Positions 28,386-41,533 of a stretch of DNA of 64,000 bases are shown piece after piece. The translations under genes were made by a program, and so were the position numbers. The stretch is from Unio delphinus (taxonomy: Eukaryota > Mollusca > Bivalvia > Unionida > Unionidae). Below the pieces are notes generated by a model that had not been told where the DNA came from, searched no databases, and saw nothing but the letters and a program-made list of their open reading frames with translations. The stretch is from positions 4,945,501 to 5,009,500 of the forward strand of contig JAQISU010000096.1 in NCBI GenBank assembly GCA_029339505.1. The letters are read 5' to 3'. The first letter of the stretch is position 1. The number at the start of each line of letters is the position of its first letter.

Positions 28386-28439
28386 TACAGTGTATCTTGT
28401 AAGGATAGCCATTTGGTCAAAGTTTCCCAGTTTTCTAAT

Positions 28440-31400
28440 CATATAAAATACCTCTAAACGGTATTTTTTAAATATATTTTATGATTTCGTTTAATTTATA
28501 TTTGAAAATTTTGAATTTGGTACAAACACATGGTGTATTAAACTTTAGTTTAATTGGTTGTTTCCAACCTATTGTTTTAATGTTTGCTTTATGGTGTTCC
28601 ATGTTTTGTAATCTTCCATATTTATATAATAGATCACTTGGATCGAAACGGGATCCGTACAATTTCTTTATTTTGTTTGCACTTCACCCGTCTCGATCTT
28701 TTTTTGTGATCTTTATTTATTTATCATTAATTCCCTATTCCGTTCCGAAAGAATATTTTTAATTTCCCTTTAATCGGGCTTTCAGTGTAGATTCTAACGA
28801 ATTTCCACAGAGTATTAATGATTTTTTTAATCACCAGTGACTTTATATGATAGCATATTTGTGTTGGGGAAAGGTATAAGAAAACTATCTAATTCGTGAG
28901 TTGTTTTGATTGTGCGTAAGTCTCTAGGTGAGTTTGTTTCACAGCTCTTCCACGGGCCTGGCCACTTCGCGTAGCGCCATGTGATTTAGCCCCATGTTCT
29001 CATTGCTATTACTTTCTCCTCCTAAGTTCCCTGTACCTCTCTTCTATTTAATTTTTTCCCCCATATTTAAATACTGGTCCGCATGCTATCATATTCCTAA
29101 CTATAAATTTTGTTATTCCATGTAAAGTTTCTTTGGGAAATTTCCCGTCTAAATATAATAAATGAGCTTCATTGTATATTTGGTTTTTATTAATAGTAGA
29201 AATAATTTCATTTTTCTTTTATATTGATTGTGCATTTTGTAATAATATGATTTTTTTTTAAAATAAAGTTTTTGCACAGTGGACATTTCGGCGACACTGC
29301 GATCATATGCCGTCTCACTGCTATTTCTCCTGTCAACCACGCATCGTGCATGTATTTGAACATAATACTTTTCATTTTTAGGGATCCTAGTATGACCCAA
29401 TTTCCCCATGCCCTATCCCAATTAATGTTTATGTGTTTTTGTTCTATATTATTTTTATCCTTATTTATTGTGTGTTTTGTTAGCCATTTGTATATGGATT
29501 TTGTATCAATTTCCCATAATTCCTTATCGTCCCTATATTTACAAAATAAATCTTTTATCGATCTTAATTTTCTTGGCACCTCTAAACATTTTGTTAATTT
29601 ATTATTCCTATACATGTCGTTTCTCTGCTTCATATAGAAACCAAAGTAATATATATAGAATCCATGCCAAGCTATTTTTGGCTCTGCTTTAATCTCCTTA
29701 AACCTGTTTAATAGGTTGGTGCATTTAATTAGGGTGGGGTGGGGGGAGGTCTAGGCCTCCCGTTTTCCCCTCCCTATATAAAGTTTCTTTGTGTAGTGTA
29801 TTTTAAATTCCCTTAAGTATTTAATAATTTCTTTATCAATTTTTTTAGTGTTGCGTTTTTAATGTCTACCGTTTTTAGTTTGTAATTAAGGTGCACATAC
29901 ATGTAATTTTGTGAAACTTGTGCTCGTTCCATTAAGCATATTGGCATTGGCGCCCAGATTTGCAATTTTTTTGGTATACTTTCCCTGATTTCCTTAAGAT
30001 ATTTTTGCATTTCGTCTTTCCCAAAATTTATACCTAACGTTTTTATATTGTCTTTAATTAGAGGAGTAGGCAGCCCATGTTTCTTACCTCTCCAGTTTCC
30101 TATTAATAAAATTTCTGTTTCTTCAGGATTTATCTTAGATCCCGAAACTTTCCCAAATTTTTCAAATTCCTTCATTAGTTTATTATAGGATTTATCATCT
30201 TGGATAAAGTTTGTACAATCATCAGCGTGTTGTATCATCTTCACTTCTTCTTTGATATTTGGAACTTTAATCCCTACAATTTTTGGTTGTTTTTAACTTT
30301 GATACTTAGTATTTCTATAGCATGGATAGTGGGCATCCCTGTCTCACCGATATTTGAATTTCAAATTTATCCGTTTTTGCCCCATTTACCTGTACAATTG
30401 AGTTTATATCCTTGTACAGGATTTTGGTCCAATTTTGGAAGTTTTCTCCAAATCCAAATTTTTCTAGTGTCTTATATAGGTAGTTTTGCTCAAGTCTATC
30501 AAAGGCTTTTTCCTGGTCAATTAGTACCATAGCATTATTATTACCAGTCATATTCATGTGTTCTATAATAGTTTTAATGTTTAGAACGTTGTTTCGTATG
30601 TCCCTACCTTTTGGCTCGCTAGTTTGGTTTATATTTATGATAGGTCAAGACAATCTTTGACCCTTTCAGCTAATATTTTGCTAATAATTGTATAGTCTAT
30701 ATTAAGGAGTGAGATGGGTCTCCAATTTTTAATTTCATCCCTATTACCTTTTTCCTTATATATTAATGTTATCATTCCCTCCCTCATGGTGTTAGGCATG
30801 TTTATATTTCTTAGTGCAATGTTATTATATAACCATTCTAAAACTGGCGACAACTCCCCGCAGAATTTTTAATAAAATTCCGCTGAGAGTCCATCTCTCC
30901 CTGGTGATTTATTTTTGGATAATTTCCCTATTGTCGATATGATTTCGTCTTGCGAAATAAATTCCTCACATTTGTTTCTATGTTCTGAGGTAATTTTCTC
31001 AAAATTCGTCTCTCGTAAGTACGTTTCTATATCTTCGTCTGCTATCTTCTGTGAAGTATATAGGTCCTTATAGTAACTCCGTATGTAATCTAGTATTTGA
31101 GTTTTGTCCTTCAGTATCTCCCTTCCCGTATTTAAAGTTTCCAGTGTTCTCCCCCCCCCCCCCCTTCTTAATTCCTCCCTTTATATATCCCTTCTGCATT
31201 TTCATATAGTTTTGTAAATATACCTGCTTTAATTTCCCTCCCTTTATAATGTTCTTTTTTTTTTAAATTTGCTAATCTTAATACTAGTGTTTCTTTTGTG
31301 CTCTGGGTTGTTGTTGTGTTTATTAAATTTTCTAAAGCTTCTATTTCTAATTTAAATTTCCTAATCCTTATTTTTGAATGATATATTGCTATCTTCTGAA

Positions 31401-31900
31401 ATTTTACTTTTAGGTTATCCCACTTTTCTATAATATCTATATTCCCATTATTATAAATTCCTCATTTTTTAATATTTTATTATTTAATTTTCATGATCCC
31501 CTTCCCCATTTATTACTTTTTTTTAATTCCTACTTCTAAATAAATTAGTTTATGGTCCGAAATTTTATATTCTGATATCCCTGCTTTTATATATTTATTT
31601 GTTCCAAAAGATGTGCCCCAAAATTTATCTAATCTACTTGCTCTTTCATTTCCGTCTGTGTAAGTGTATTCCACCCTCGGCAAGTTTAAACGTCTATATA
31701 TGTCAATCAAATTTAGTGACTTCATGATGTATTTCATTATATCCTTAATGTTTAAGTCATTATATGTCAGTTTTCCCTTTCTGTCTATTTCGTCTCCCAC
31801 TCAATTAAAATACCCTCCTATTATCAAATTTTCCCTTATGTAGTTCTCTAAGTACTCCATAAGTTGTGTTGCAAAGGCTACTCTCAAACTGGTTTTGACT

Positions 31901-31987
<87 letters not shown>

Positions 31988-32160
31988 TTAAAAAGTGATT
32001 ATTTCCCATTTTCAAATGAATTAGTCTTCCCTTAAATAACTGCCCTTCATCTATTCTTTCCCATTTAACTCCCACTTTATTTTTGATCATAATTCCTACC
32101 CCTCCTCCTTTATCCCTCCCTACATAGTTGTTGTTAATTATTATGCAGTCCATCTCCCTT
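28440..32160 (-). pseudogene. LINE (L1/Tx1-like non-LTR retrotransposon), 5'-truncated and decayed
   Basis: Read on the minus strand from 32160 downward. An endonuclease start has KGGGVGIMIKN; it is interrupted by a TA microsatellite, then its end has SRLDKFWG and KISDHKLIYLEV (about 31513-31800). Reverse transcriptase follows with GMITLIYKEKGNRDEIKNWR and PISLLNIDYTI (30635-30853), EKAFDRLE and VRQGCPLSML (30315-30557) and a HADDC box (about 30220). Next are the thumb region and a zf-RVT-like zinc domain with CPLCK and HIITKC (29208-29633), and a short C-terminal piece. Stops and frameshifts throughout. ORF1 is not seen. Confidence 0.88.
31903..31984. repeat. (TA)n microsatellite inside the LINE endonuclease
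   Basis: About 40 uninterrupted TA units, placed inside the endonuclease coding region of the minus-strand LINE. Confidence 0.95.
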
Positions 32161-32639
32161 TCAAATTTTTCTTAATTTAACCAAAAAATCTCTACTTGAC
32201 ATAAACAGAGAACGAAGACAGTCTAGATTGTCCTTCTCATTATATCGAAAACTAACAATAGAAGGATTCGTTCTGACGTCAAGGGAAATAACTCTGTAGA
32301 CACTAGTACATACATGTAATCCACGTGTGAAATTTTTACGGTATGGATAAGCCGTCCTTCGAGAGAAAATGCCACTACGCATTAGTATGCCGAAGTCAGT
32401 CAGATTGCACAAAATACTAACATATTATAGATTTGTAAGGAACTGGTCAATGAAAACGTGGCTGACAATGGATTTTTTAAAACTGCATAATCAAATTTAG
32501 CGAAATTAAAATCGCTACACTTCAAAACAGAGAAGCTTATTATTGAGACAATCCAATCATATGTGATTCCAAAAAGACATTCCCGTGGATATTTTATGAT
32601 GTAATGTCTAGTACTGGAGCATCATGTCGCAAACATGTA
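32161..32639. other. No gene recognised
   Basis: Unique-looking sequence between the LINE and a SINE. No domain or repeat recognised. Confidence 0.6.
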
Positions 32640-32845
32640 GCATGATGTCCCACCCAGTCACATTATCCTGACACAAGGCCGACCAGTCCTAACACTAAAC
32701 TCGAAATCCTGAGCGCCAAGCGAGGCAATTATTAGTACCATTTTAAAAAATAGTCTTTGGTAGGACTGGCCGGAGATCTAACCCACGACCTCGCGCATAC
32801 AGGGCGGCGGATGCTCTAAGCACTAGACCACCGGAGTCTTTTGGC
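32640..32845 (-). mobile_element. tRNA-derived SINE, family 2
   Basis: On the minus strand a tRNA-like head, CCGGTGGTCTAGTGCTTAG (A box) and a weak B box (GGTCGTGGGTT), is followed by a body with TTGCCTCGCTTGGCGCTC. The same body motif (TGCCTCGCTAAGCGCTC) occurs at about 46428 behind a similar head, so the two belong to one family. Confidence 0.75.
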
Positions 32846-32992
32846 CGACAGTGCTTTCTGAAATATGGACAATGACAGACTCATTAAAAACAACGGCTGT
32901 CCTGCAAAGATTTTCTACGAATGTAAAAAAAAAAAAATTGTGAAAAATGTACAAATGTTATGAACTGAAAAACGTGGCATTCGAGTTTTTGC

Positions 32993-32996
<4 letters not shown>

Positions 32997-33050
<54 letters not shown>
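32997..33050. repeat. (GA)n microsatellite
   Basis: About 26 GA units, read directly. Confidence 0.95.
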
Positions 33051-33051
<1 letters not shown>

Positions 33052-33429
33052 GCAGAGGCTCACTTCGACATATGTGGCTGGCTCCACTGTACCTTGACGC
33101 AGCTGCTCAGCTTCTAGAAGATGGGTGGTTATTACTCGTTCCATATATGCTGAGAACTCCCTTTCCCTTATAAAGGAGCAAGTCGTGAATATTTGGATTT
33201 TCGACGCCAAGCCAACTCTTGTCGATAACGGACCAGAATTATGACATATTTTTCCCCATCAAAAATGGGGATAAGTAACGAATTATGGAGAGTGAGAATT
33301 GGCTCGTTTGTACCTTATTCAACGGTAAAAGTAAGAGAGTAATGTTGTTATTGGTCAAGTATTGGAAGATATATATCAGGAACTTCAATATCTGAATGAA
33401 TTGTTGTTATTTAGAGCATAGTGCGAAAA

Positions 33430-35450
33430 TTGCAGACTATGGTAAGTGAACTATGAGCTGACAAACTTTAGCCTCGGGAACAGAATAAGATTTTATCTGA
33501 TACGATTATTAACCTTGAGAATATATATGCTAATTTAGAATCACAGTCACGGAAAAATAATGTATTGTTTCATGGAATTGAAGGTGCCCGGCGCGAAAGG
33601 TGGGATGTTACCGAATGAAAATTCGCGATTTCCTTGAAGACGCTCTCCATATAGCTGATTCACGTATCATCGAGATAGAGTCCATATTCTAGGTAACAAC
33701 CGTAACAATGAAACAAGTTCTACCAGCCCAATATAACTGTTAAGTTCGGCGAGTACAAAGACAAAGAACACGTGCTAAAGAAAGCACGAGAATTTCTTAA
33801 GCTTGCCATAGCTTCAGGGTTTCAGATGATTTCCCCAAGCGTATCAGAGACGAACGGGAAAGCACCGTATGTTATATGACTGGATTTAGACGACATGGCT
33901 TGACAAACTTTTCATGGTGTAACAAGTCTATATGTATGACTGGTGCAGCGAGCAGGTGAAACCGGATAATAAACGCAAGACAAAATGACATTCTTATATT
34001 CAAGGAACTCATGTGGGTATTTAGCAGGATGACGATGCAAGATATGACTCTTAAGGAAATACGACAGAAACGACGCAAGGGAATATCAGCGCAGGAGAAA
34101 TCCTATCTTCATTCGAAGGAATTCCACAAACTAAATAGGTCACATACCAACGTCCATATGCTTTATAGAATATCCATCACACTTGATAAATATCCATCAT
34201 TATTTCTTGGAATGTAGAATGCTTAGCAAATAATGACAAGCAGAAATATTTTCTTCATTATTGAAAGAAATCTGACACTAATGACTTTTATTTAACTTGG
34301 AGAAAACATTTACGAAATTTGAAAGTTTTCTTGAAAATGATGTCTCATAGTTGTGTTCGTTAAAAGGTGGCTCAATGTAGGAATTCGAGAGTAACCGTTT
34401 CTATTCACAATCTTTGATAATGAATGATTTTGTAAAAAGATAATTAGTACGTTTAGTACTTGAGCAGTTCTGCTATGTAGGTCATCAGCCTTGCGTATTA
34501 GTGAAGATATACTCATGGTATTTACGTACATTTCTCTTGAACATTCACAAATATTTAACAACAATAATGAATACGCAATTCAATTATTAAGCGATTAGGT
34601 ATTTACGATCAGATGTTAATATAGAACTTGTTATCTTTTCTTAACGGTAGATTTTAATGATAGAATAAAGATTTTTGAAGATTTTATGCCTGTTGATAAA
34701 GTTCATTATATGTATGGATGCGGTTTCGATTATGATGCGCACAAAAAATGTAAGTGCATAAGCATTCAAGAGGCGATAAAGTGTACGACAACTTTGGCTT
34801 ATCTTTAATAGATTTATTCAGGAACTTTCGTATTTATATTATGAAAAGAAGGGGTTTTGATGATAAAAATGATCAGTTCACAAGCATAACTCGTACTGGA
34901 TGCAGTGTAGTTGATGATATATGTTTTTTTTCACAACTATTTAGTTATATCACCAGCTTTGGAATCGGAACTCGAAATGAATCAACACATTTTACAATAC
35001 ATTGTTCAATTAGATTAACTCAGCATGTGAGAAATGATGGTAAAATTTCCAAAACAGTGAATGTTAATGATCTTCAAATTTATCGTGATGTAGAGAAACT
35101 TATTATTTATACTTGTACCCTTACTAAATGGGAATAGTTCTGTCTTATTTAAATCAATATACAGTCATATGTGAGAATGTTTAGCAAATGTTATGAATAC
35201 ATAAAGACCGATCTATTCAGATATATTAAAACTGATATTAACATCTCTCAGAATATAGGTTCATTTTTTTCAGACTAGAGGTACGGCGCCTTATATGATA
35301 ATAAAACAACCACCTTGGTGGGATAAAGAATGCGATAGAGGATCTCAAATGTGTAATTTAATATTGAATTTATGAAACTCGTTAAATAATGTCCAGCTTT
35401 TGCGAGCCCAAAACACAAAATGTCCAATGTGTGTGATGTCACGTTTTTTT

Positions 35451-35495
<45 letters not shown>

Positions 35496-36948
35496 CGGTG
35501 AACAGTACCAGTTTGAGTTGGCCTACACAAGACAGTGCCAGTGTTTACACAACGAAACATTACACTGTTGCAACAATTGTGTGAAAAGAAGATTACTGGA
35601 TGCAGAAATACACATATTTACTGTAATGTATTTGTGACCGGATATTTGCAATATTTGATTTAGATTGTTCAGAAGACGTAAAGAAAGTCGGACTTACCGC
35701 GTAAATATGATGTGGATGGATAAAGTTCTGTCAGTTGGGGAGATCCATGCTACCGATATACCGTCCCTCCATCCACAGACCTACCGTGTTTATCATCTGA
35801 GCATTCCCCGTAGTTTTACTTGTTATTGTTCTTGTTTTGGCAATTTTGCCATTTGTGATGTTATAATATGTTATACATGACATAACAAACCACTGTGGGA
35901 TAAATTGGCAATACTGAAACAGACGAGACCATTTTCCCCCAATTCCGTTTCGCAAGTCAAATTTTAAAAAAATGGAGGCCAAAAATGTTCAATGAAAACA
36001 ACAAATTCCAGAAGCCGGGGTTATATTAAGAGAATACTACACAATAATTTCATGGGCTTATTTGGACCAATCAGAATCACATAAAGTCATATGTTCGCTT
36101 GTTATTATATCAAAATATTAAACTAGAAACATTATAGGCCAAGTGTACCGACAATGTAATAATGCAGAATATACTAAAAACTACTGGCTACGACGATTTA
36201 GATTCTCAAATACTGAAGATGGCCTTAAGTTCTATAGAGATCATAAATCAGCTTTCAAATAAATAATCGCACTCAAGAAAAGATACAGTAGAAAATCCTC
36301 CCAAAATAAATGAAGACAAACGAGGAGAACCCCTCAACACGTTTGGTCAATTTTGAAATGGGGAAACGCATTATTTTCAACATTAAATGGAATGTATCTC
36401 CCCCCCACCTCCCTCAGACTGGTACGAATACTTTAAATCTTTATTGCTTTGATGATTGATATAGTTCGAGAAGAGAAGAGTATTATCTGTCCGATATACA
36501 AGTGCGGGGACATCCTTTATTGATACCTTATGCAAGATCTTGACTAACTTATTGAATGATCATACATACACGTCGGCGGAAATAATAGTCTGATAGACCA
36601 AGCACAAGCAAGGTTTAGGAAGAATATGCAACACGCGACATTAATTTTATTATTCAGGCTTTAGCTCAGAAATATATATCCGAAGGAAAGATAGATTTTA
36701 TTGCCATTATATAGATTTAAAAACAAAGCTTTAGATAAAGTACAGATGATAAATTATGGTCGTCGTTAATACGGAAGGCATGAATGGTAAAATAGTAAAG
36801 ATTTTAATAGATATGTATAGAAACCGAAAATGTGTGTCCGAACACCTAAAGGGTTAACTATTTACTTCGCATGCGCATTATATACAAGGCAAGGCTGTGT
36901 TTTGAACCCTGTTGTGTTTTACCTTTTTATTAATGATACGATTACACA
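33430..36948 (+). pseudogene. Second LINE, heavily decayed (5' part)
   Basis: Plus-strand relics in LINE order. An ORF1-like coiled-coil and RRM region has NLESQSRKNNVLFHGI (about 33500-33580) and DDFPKRIRDER (about 33825). An ORF2 endonuclease start has IISWNVE (about 34200) with later fragments to about 35100. A linker follows (LKKRYSRK, about 36270) and then RT with QGCVLNPVVFYLFIND (about 36890-36940). It is then split by an insertion at 36949. A poly-T run (about 35447-35492) and unrecognised DNA around 35380-36130 may mark another insertion. Confidence 0.75.
35447..35492. repeat. Poly-T tract
   Basis: About 45 bases, nearly all T, inside the decayed LINE. Confidence 0.9.
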
Positions 36949-37078
36949 GGTAACGGGTCAGAAAGGCCCAATACCAAAACGGCCCGGGTTAAAAAGGCCC
37001 GGTCCAGAAAGGCCAGTAACGGGTCAGAAGGACCTGGACGGAAAAGGCCCGGGTTAAAAAGGACCGTTAACAAGACTG

Positions 37079-37125
<47 letters not shown>

Positions 37126-38762
37126 GGAAGAAGAAGAAGAAAAAAGTCAGTTTTTCTACAATATCTATTCAATTCTAATTTAATGATATTTTTACATATA
37201 CTGCTCAAACACTGAGCTGCCAAAACCATATCTTTTCACTTCGAAGTCACTGATATGTTGATATATATATTGCTAAAACAATGAGCTGCCAAAACTGAAA
37301 CACTGGTTAGTGAAGATTAACACCTAGACAAAAATAAATAACGGATAGCAAACAGCAGACCTTAACCGATTACGCAGCAACGACATGAACACAATTGTAT
37401 TATTAGTCCCGATCTTACTTAAGAATCAGCGATCGCCTTGTACTTTTAACACATCCTTTACCTGTTTCTGTCTCAGGTTTATTTAATATGTTAGGAAACT
37501 TTGATAATCACAATGTATTGTATACTCTGTAACCTCTCTAGTTATTGTCTGCCGACTTTCAATGTACATAGACATAATGTACATAACATATATTACAAGC
37601 CAGTTTGTCTTAATATATATCTTACAAGCGAGTTTTCCTAACATACCCGTATAGTGATTTCTTATTGAATAGTATCTAACTGTAATGAATGAATTTATCC
37701 CAATATATTTTAGTATTCGTTTTACTTTCAGTATTATTTAATGCAAATAAACTTTAACAAACCATTTTAGAGACAAATTCCAATCATATAGCATTTACTG
37801 TAAATATATGTCATAACAGTATAATTAGTTAATCTGTGTTGCTTTTAATTTTTTTGGACAGCAATTATGGGCAATAGTGTTGCAGTATTTGATATTAGAT
37901 ATTAATATTCATGTATTATCGATAATGCTTGTTATTATTGACATTAATAAATCTGAAATGGCATTAGTGTTTGTCTTTTATGTGCTCATACTAGTTAGAC
38001 ATGATATCTTTTCTTCATTTTCTCTTTCTAACCTATCATACAAATTTATGATATAATTTTTTTTTTTTAAAATAAGCTCTTAAATCATTTCCAATTGTAT
38101 CTTGACTTTCATTGCAAGCACAACACAATAACGGTGCCTACTAGGCACAGAATATAACAAATGTCTATTGAAAGCATACATTATAATCAACGCAGATAAA
38201 TTACGCATACACATATTAACGATATTGAATGTATATGAAACAGGAAGAGTCAATAGTCTTCGCAAATTAAAATATTCATCCATCCATCCTAAATGAAATC
38301 GCCATTCCTTAGTTAAGGCATTACCATAACAAAGTTGGCATGCACAAACAACACGTGGGTGACACTAAATCGTATTCATTCTTGATATGTTATAATAAAG
38401 ATATTACTTATTTGCTTTACATACAATGTTATCTTACACAATTATTATTTGCCTTTCTTGTTCATCTTACATAGAACATGTATTAGCGTGTCACAGTTAT
38501 TCTCATGATAATTTGACGAATGATTGTGACATGCAGCACAATGAATCTCTACTGCACATTATTTATAGACATTTATGATTTACTAGAAAACAAGAATTTG
38601 ATATTACATATTAGTTACTTTTATTAGACATGATACTAGTAATTGGTAATATAATACATAAATGGGCCTTTTTGGGTCGGGCCTTTTTGGACCGGGCCTT
38701 TTAAGCACTGGTCCGTTTTGGTCGTGGGCCTTTTTGGTACCGGTCCGTTTTGACCCGTAACC
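36949..38762. mobile_element. 1.8-kb non-autonomous DNA transposon with 8-bp TSD
   Basis: Termini GGTAACGGGTCA and TGACCCGTAACC are perfect inverted repeats. ATTACACA flanks both ends exactly (36941-36948 and 38763-38770). The subterminal zones hold several diverged AAAAGGCCCGG or GGACCGGGCCTTTT units pointing inward. The interior is AT-rich with an (AAT)n run and no coding region that I recognise. It splits the reverse transcriptase of the plus-strand LINE. Superfamily unclear; 8-bp duplications fit hAT, P or Zisupton types. Confidence 0.88.
37081..37124. repeat. (AAT)n microsatellite
   Basis: About 14 AAT units inside the 1.8-kb element. Confidence 0.95.
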
Positions 38763-38770
38763 ATTACACA

Positions 38771-38940
38771 AGTGAGGCTCGAATACAACAAAGGTGTGTT
38801 TATTTCTGAATATATTGATGATACTTTTGAAATACTTTACGCTGATGACGCTGCTAATTGCGCCGATACAGTCAAGTTACTTCAGAATCAAATACATATT
38901 ATCGAACGTTGCTGTTAAGGATAAAGTGAATAATGCACTA
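38771..38940 (+). pseudogene. Second LINE, continuation of RT
   Basis: Resumes right after the second ATTACACA with a segment leading to ILYADDAANCADTVKLLQ, the catalytic FADD/YADD box of non-LTR reverse transcriptase. It continues the frame cut at 36948. Confidence 0.8.
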
Positions 38941-39379
38941 AATAGTTTAGCGAAAGTCCATGGTAAAGTTTTTATTTAAGAAGATTGGAAATATCAAAAT
39001 TTTCAAAACGGTTTGCTGTGGCTGTATATTACTCGTGTCAACCATATATAGCCTAAACATTTTGGTATGGTTTGGCTTGAAGTTATATTACTGCCGCTCA
39101 ACTAGGTTAAATAGTGCCAATGTAACTGGAATGAAGTGCCTTGCCCATGACCACGCAAACAGTAGCTAACCCGGCTGAACCAATGGTTGGGTCTCTACCA
39201 GCATCCTCTTGGTCGTGAGTCAGGTGTAAGATTAAATTTTGACCGCCGTTAAAAATATAACCAAATCAAAATGTTGAAAAGGAGACCCGGCAGCTGTTGA
39301 ATATCAGTCACAGTCAATGAATCCTTGGGTTTATTATTTATAATTGATTAACAAACCACTTCTATCTTGGCGCCCACAC
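38941..39379. other. No gene recognised
   Basis: A stretch at about 39125-39225 looks vaguely like a decayed tRNA-type SINE tail, but is too diverged to call. Confidence 0.5.
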
Positions 39380-39650
39380 ATATATGCGTTAGTACTAAGA
39401 CAGGAGCGTTAGTACTTTGAAATTCATTAGGTACAGTATGTTAATACTCTGAAATCCATTAGGTACAGCAACGAGAGTATTCTGAAATACTTAAGGTACA
39501 GCATCGTTAGCACTCTGAAATCCATTAGGCACAGCAGTGTTATAATTCTGAAATCCATTAGGTACAGCGGTGTTAGTACTATGAATTCGTTTGGTACAGC
39601 AGCTTTAGTACTCTGAACTCCATTAGGTTCAGCAGCGTTAGTATAAAATT
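39380..39650. repeat. Minisatellite, unit about 40 bp
   Basis: About seven diverged copies of GTTAGTACTCTGAAATCCAT followed by TAGGTACAGCAGC. Unit length varies slightly. Confidence 0.88.
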
Positions 39651-41135
39651 AAACCCATTGAAGCTTACTCTCCATTGTCGATGTACATCGGTTACAATAG
39701 TAATAGTATTACATTTAACTTCATGGAGTAATTTTGAAACTACGGTATTTGCATGAAAGTTGTTCACTGTATTGAATTTATAATTTCAGCCTACATATGA
39801 CATGGTTATTTACGACAGGGATTAGTTCCATTAAAAGATTTTTACGAAGTAATGTATCCGAATAAAGTATTTAATGCAACACATTGCTGAGTGTTCCGAT
39901 TATGAATTTAACATCAAGTTGTATCTTTCCAATCATAAGAACCTCTACATTGAACAAAGTGGTATTCGACTTTTATTTGACGAGAGCCATTGCAAAATTT
40001 GCTTACACATCGCGACTTAAGTTTGTGAGCTGTAATACCCATGCCATTTCCTAATGACAGCTTGATAGTTAGTTGAAAACATCGCTAGTAACTACATCTA
40101 GGGCCCATATGGCCATACACCACAATTAATTTTACTATATGTTCTCTACATATATTTCTCAGCACTGACCTTTCCACAGTGTGACAATCAATAAAAATCA
40201 TATGAAAATCTAAAATACCCCCAAAGATGACTTCGCAGTGAAATTCTTGTCAAGGGTTGACCGGCATTTTTTTGAGCTGCTGCACTGTAAACATAACAGC
40301 ATGTACACAGACCACATATTTCACTTTAGGATCATTACCAAGGCCTTATTACTGCATGTGCACTGTCGCCAAATTACACACTGACAACCACTCTCTCTGC
40401 TCATATTCTCAAGAATAAACAATTACCTTTAAATCCCTACCAAATATGCATCAATATAACTCTTCTATCACCACCAAAATGAGAGAGGAAAAAATGTTCT
40501 AAAAATAGACTGTAACTAAATTCGTGAACAACGTAAAACTGATTACCATAATTGCAAAGAATGTTTGGCTTGGAGCTGCACCGGACTCATCACATTCTTA
40601 CCACGAGAGATGTGCATTCAAGACTTGAAAACAGTATAAAAGGCCACATATAATAGGTAATTTCTGAAATACTGAAAGCTACGCTATTTATCAAATATAA
40701 CCAAAATATTATGTTAACTGAAGGTAATTCAACAGCGGCAGTTTTCCTCACTATTTATGCTGTTGGTGTTAATTGATGTTGTATTAACTCTGCGAGTATA
40801 TGGTATTAGGTGTTGCAGACTCTGGTTTTATCGCCACCAACTTCCTTTTTGGCATTGGTTTGTTTTATCCGTCTGTTTAGCAAATTTGATGACTATTATA
40901 ACTTCAGTTTCAGATCTTGGACCTCAGAAACGTGTTTTGTGATTAGATATATTAAGTCTGATCGACAATGACATTTCAATGCATCTGACAACTTTATCGC
41001 CTTTGATATTGAACTGTTCAAATTGTGAAACCTGACGTCGATACCATTATACGTAAATTTCATCTTCCTCTTCTATTATCATTTAAGCTTATCTACATAT
41101 GTAAAGTTCTTTCATTTAGTTTCATTTCATCACGG
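39651..41135. other. No gene recognised
   Basis: AT-rich sequence, short ORFs only, no repeat or domain recognised. Confidence 0.6.
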
Positions 41136-41370
41136 GGCTTCGAAGTAGCCGAGTGGTCTAGAACCCTTGCCCTTACCAATCACTGCCATATCACATGTCC
41201 GCGTGGGTTCTGGTATAGAGTTCGACCAATGTGGGTATGCGAAAAAGCTTGCCAGTAGCTTCCCTTGGGTTGATGGTTCTTATTGGGGCTTTACTGGGTT
41301 CTTACTCCACCAGTTATACTGGCTGCCATAAACAGCATATAGTTTGCTCAAACATGGCATTGAACCAACA
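41136..41370 (+). mobile_element. tRNA-Leu/Ser-derived SINE, family 1 (copy 1)
   Basis: The tRNA-like head has A box TAGCCGAGTGGTCTAGA and B-box remnant GGGTTCTGG. It is followed by the family body CGACCAATGTGGGTATGCG, AAAGCTTGCCAGTAGCTTC and TTCTTACTCCACCAG, ending in an AT tail near 41370. Other copies are at 49823, 50996, 60165 and (minus) 60837. Confidence 0.85.
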
Positions 41371-41494
41371 ATAACAACATTTTATCACTGTCTTCTTTAC
41401 GGAATAGTTATACAGTTAAACAAGGTAGCGTAGGTAACAGTTATCTATCTCTTCTGTACCTGCATTATTTCTTTTCCTTCTGTTCCTATCATAA

Positions 41495-41533
<39 letters not shown>

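Noticed and set aside
31884..32153. ORF ending in a long Tyr-Ile repeat
   Set aside because: The repeat is a TA microsatellite in translation; the real content is a decayed LINE endonuclease.
32161..32412. 83-aa minus-strand ORF
   Set aside because: No recognisable domain, next to the decayed LINE; likely chance.
37081..37124. CRISPR-like or other ordered repeat arrays in the window
   Set aside because: All tandem arrays seen are microsatellites or minisatellites without unique spacers; the genome is eukaryotic.
39125..39225. Another SINE
   Set aside because: Only vague likeness to a tRNA-type tail; no A or B box and no body motif.
41136..41215. Genuine tRNA gene (also at 46320, 49823, 50996)
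   Set aside because: A and B boxes are present but the cloverleaf is degenerate and each is followed by a shared SINE body.
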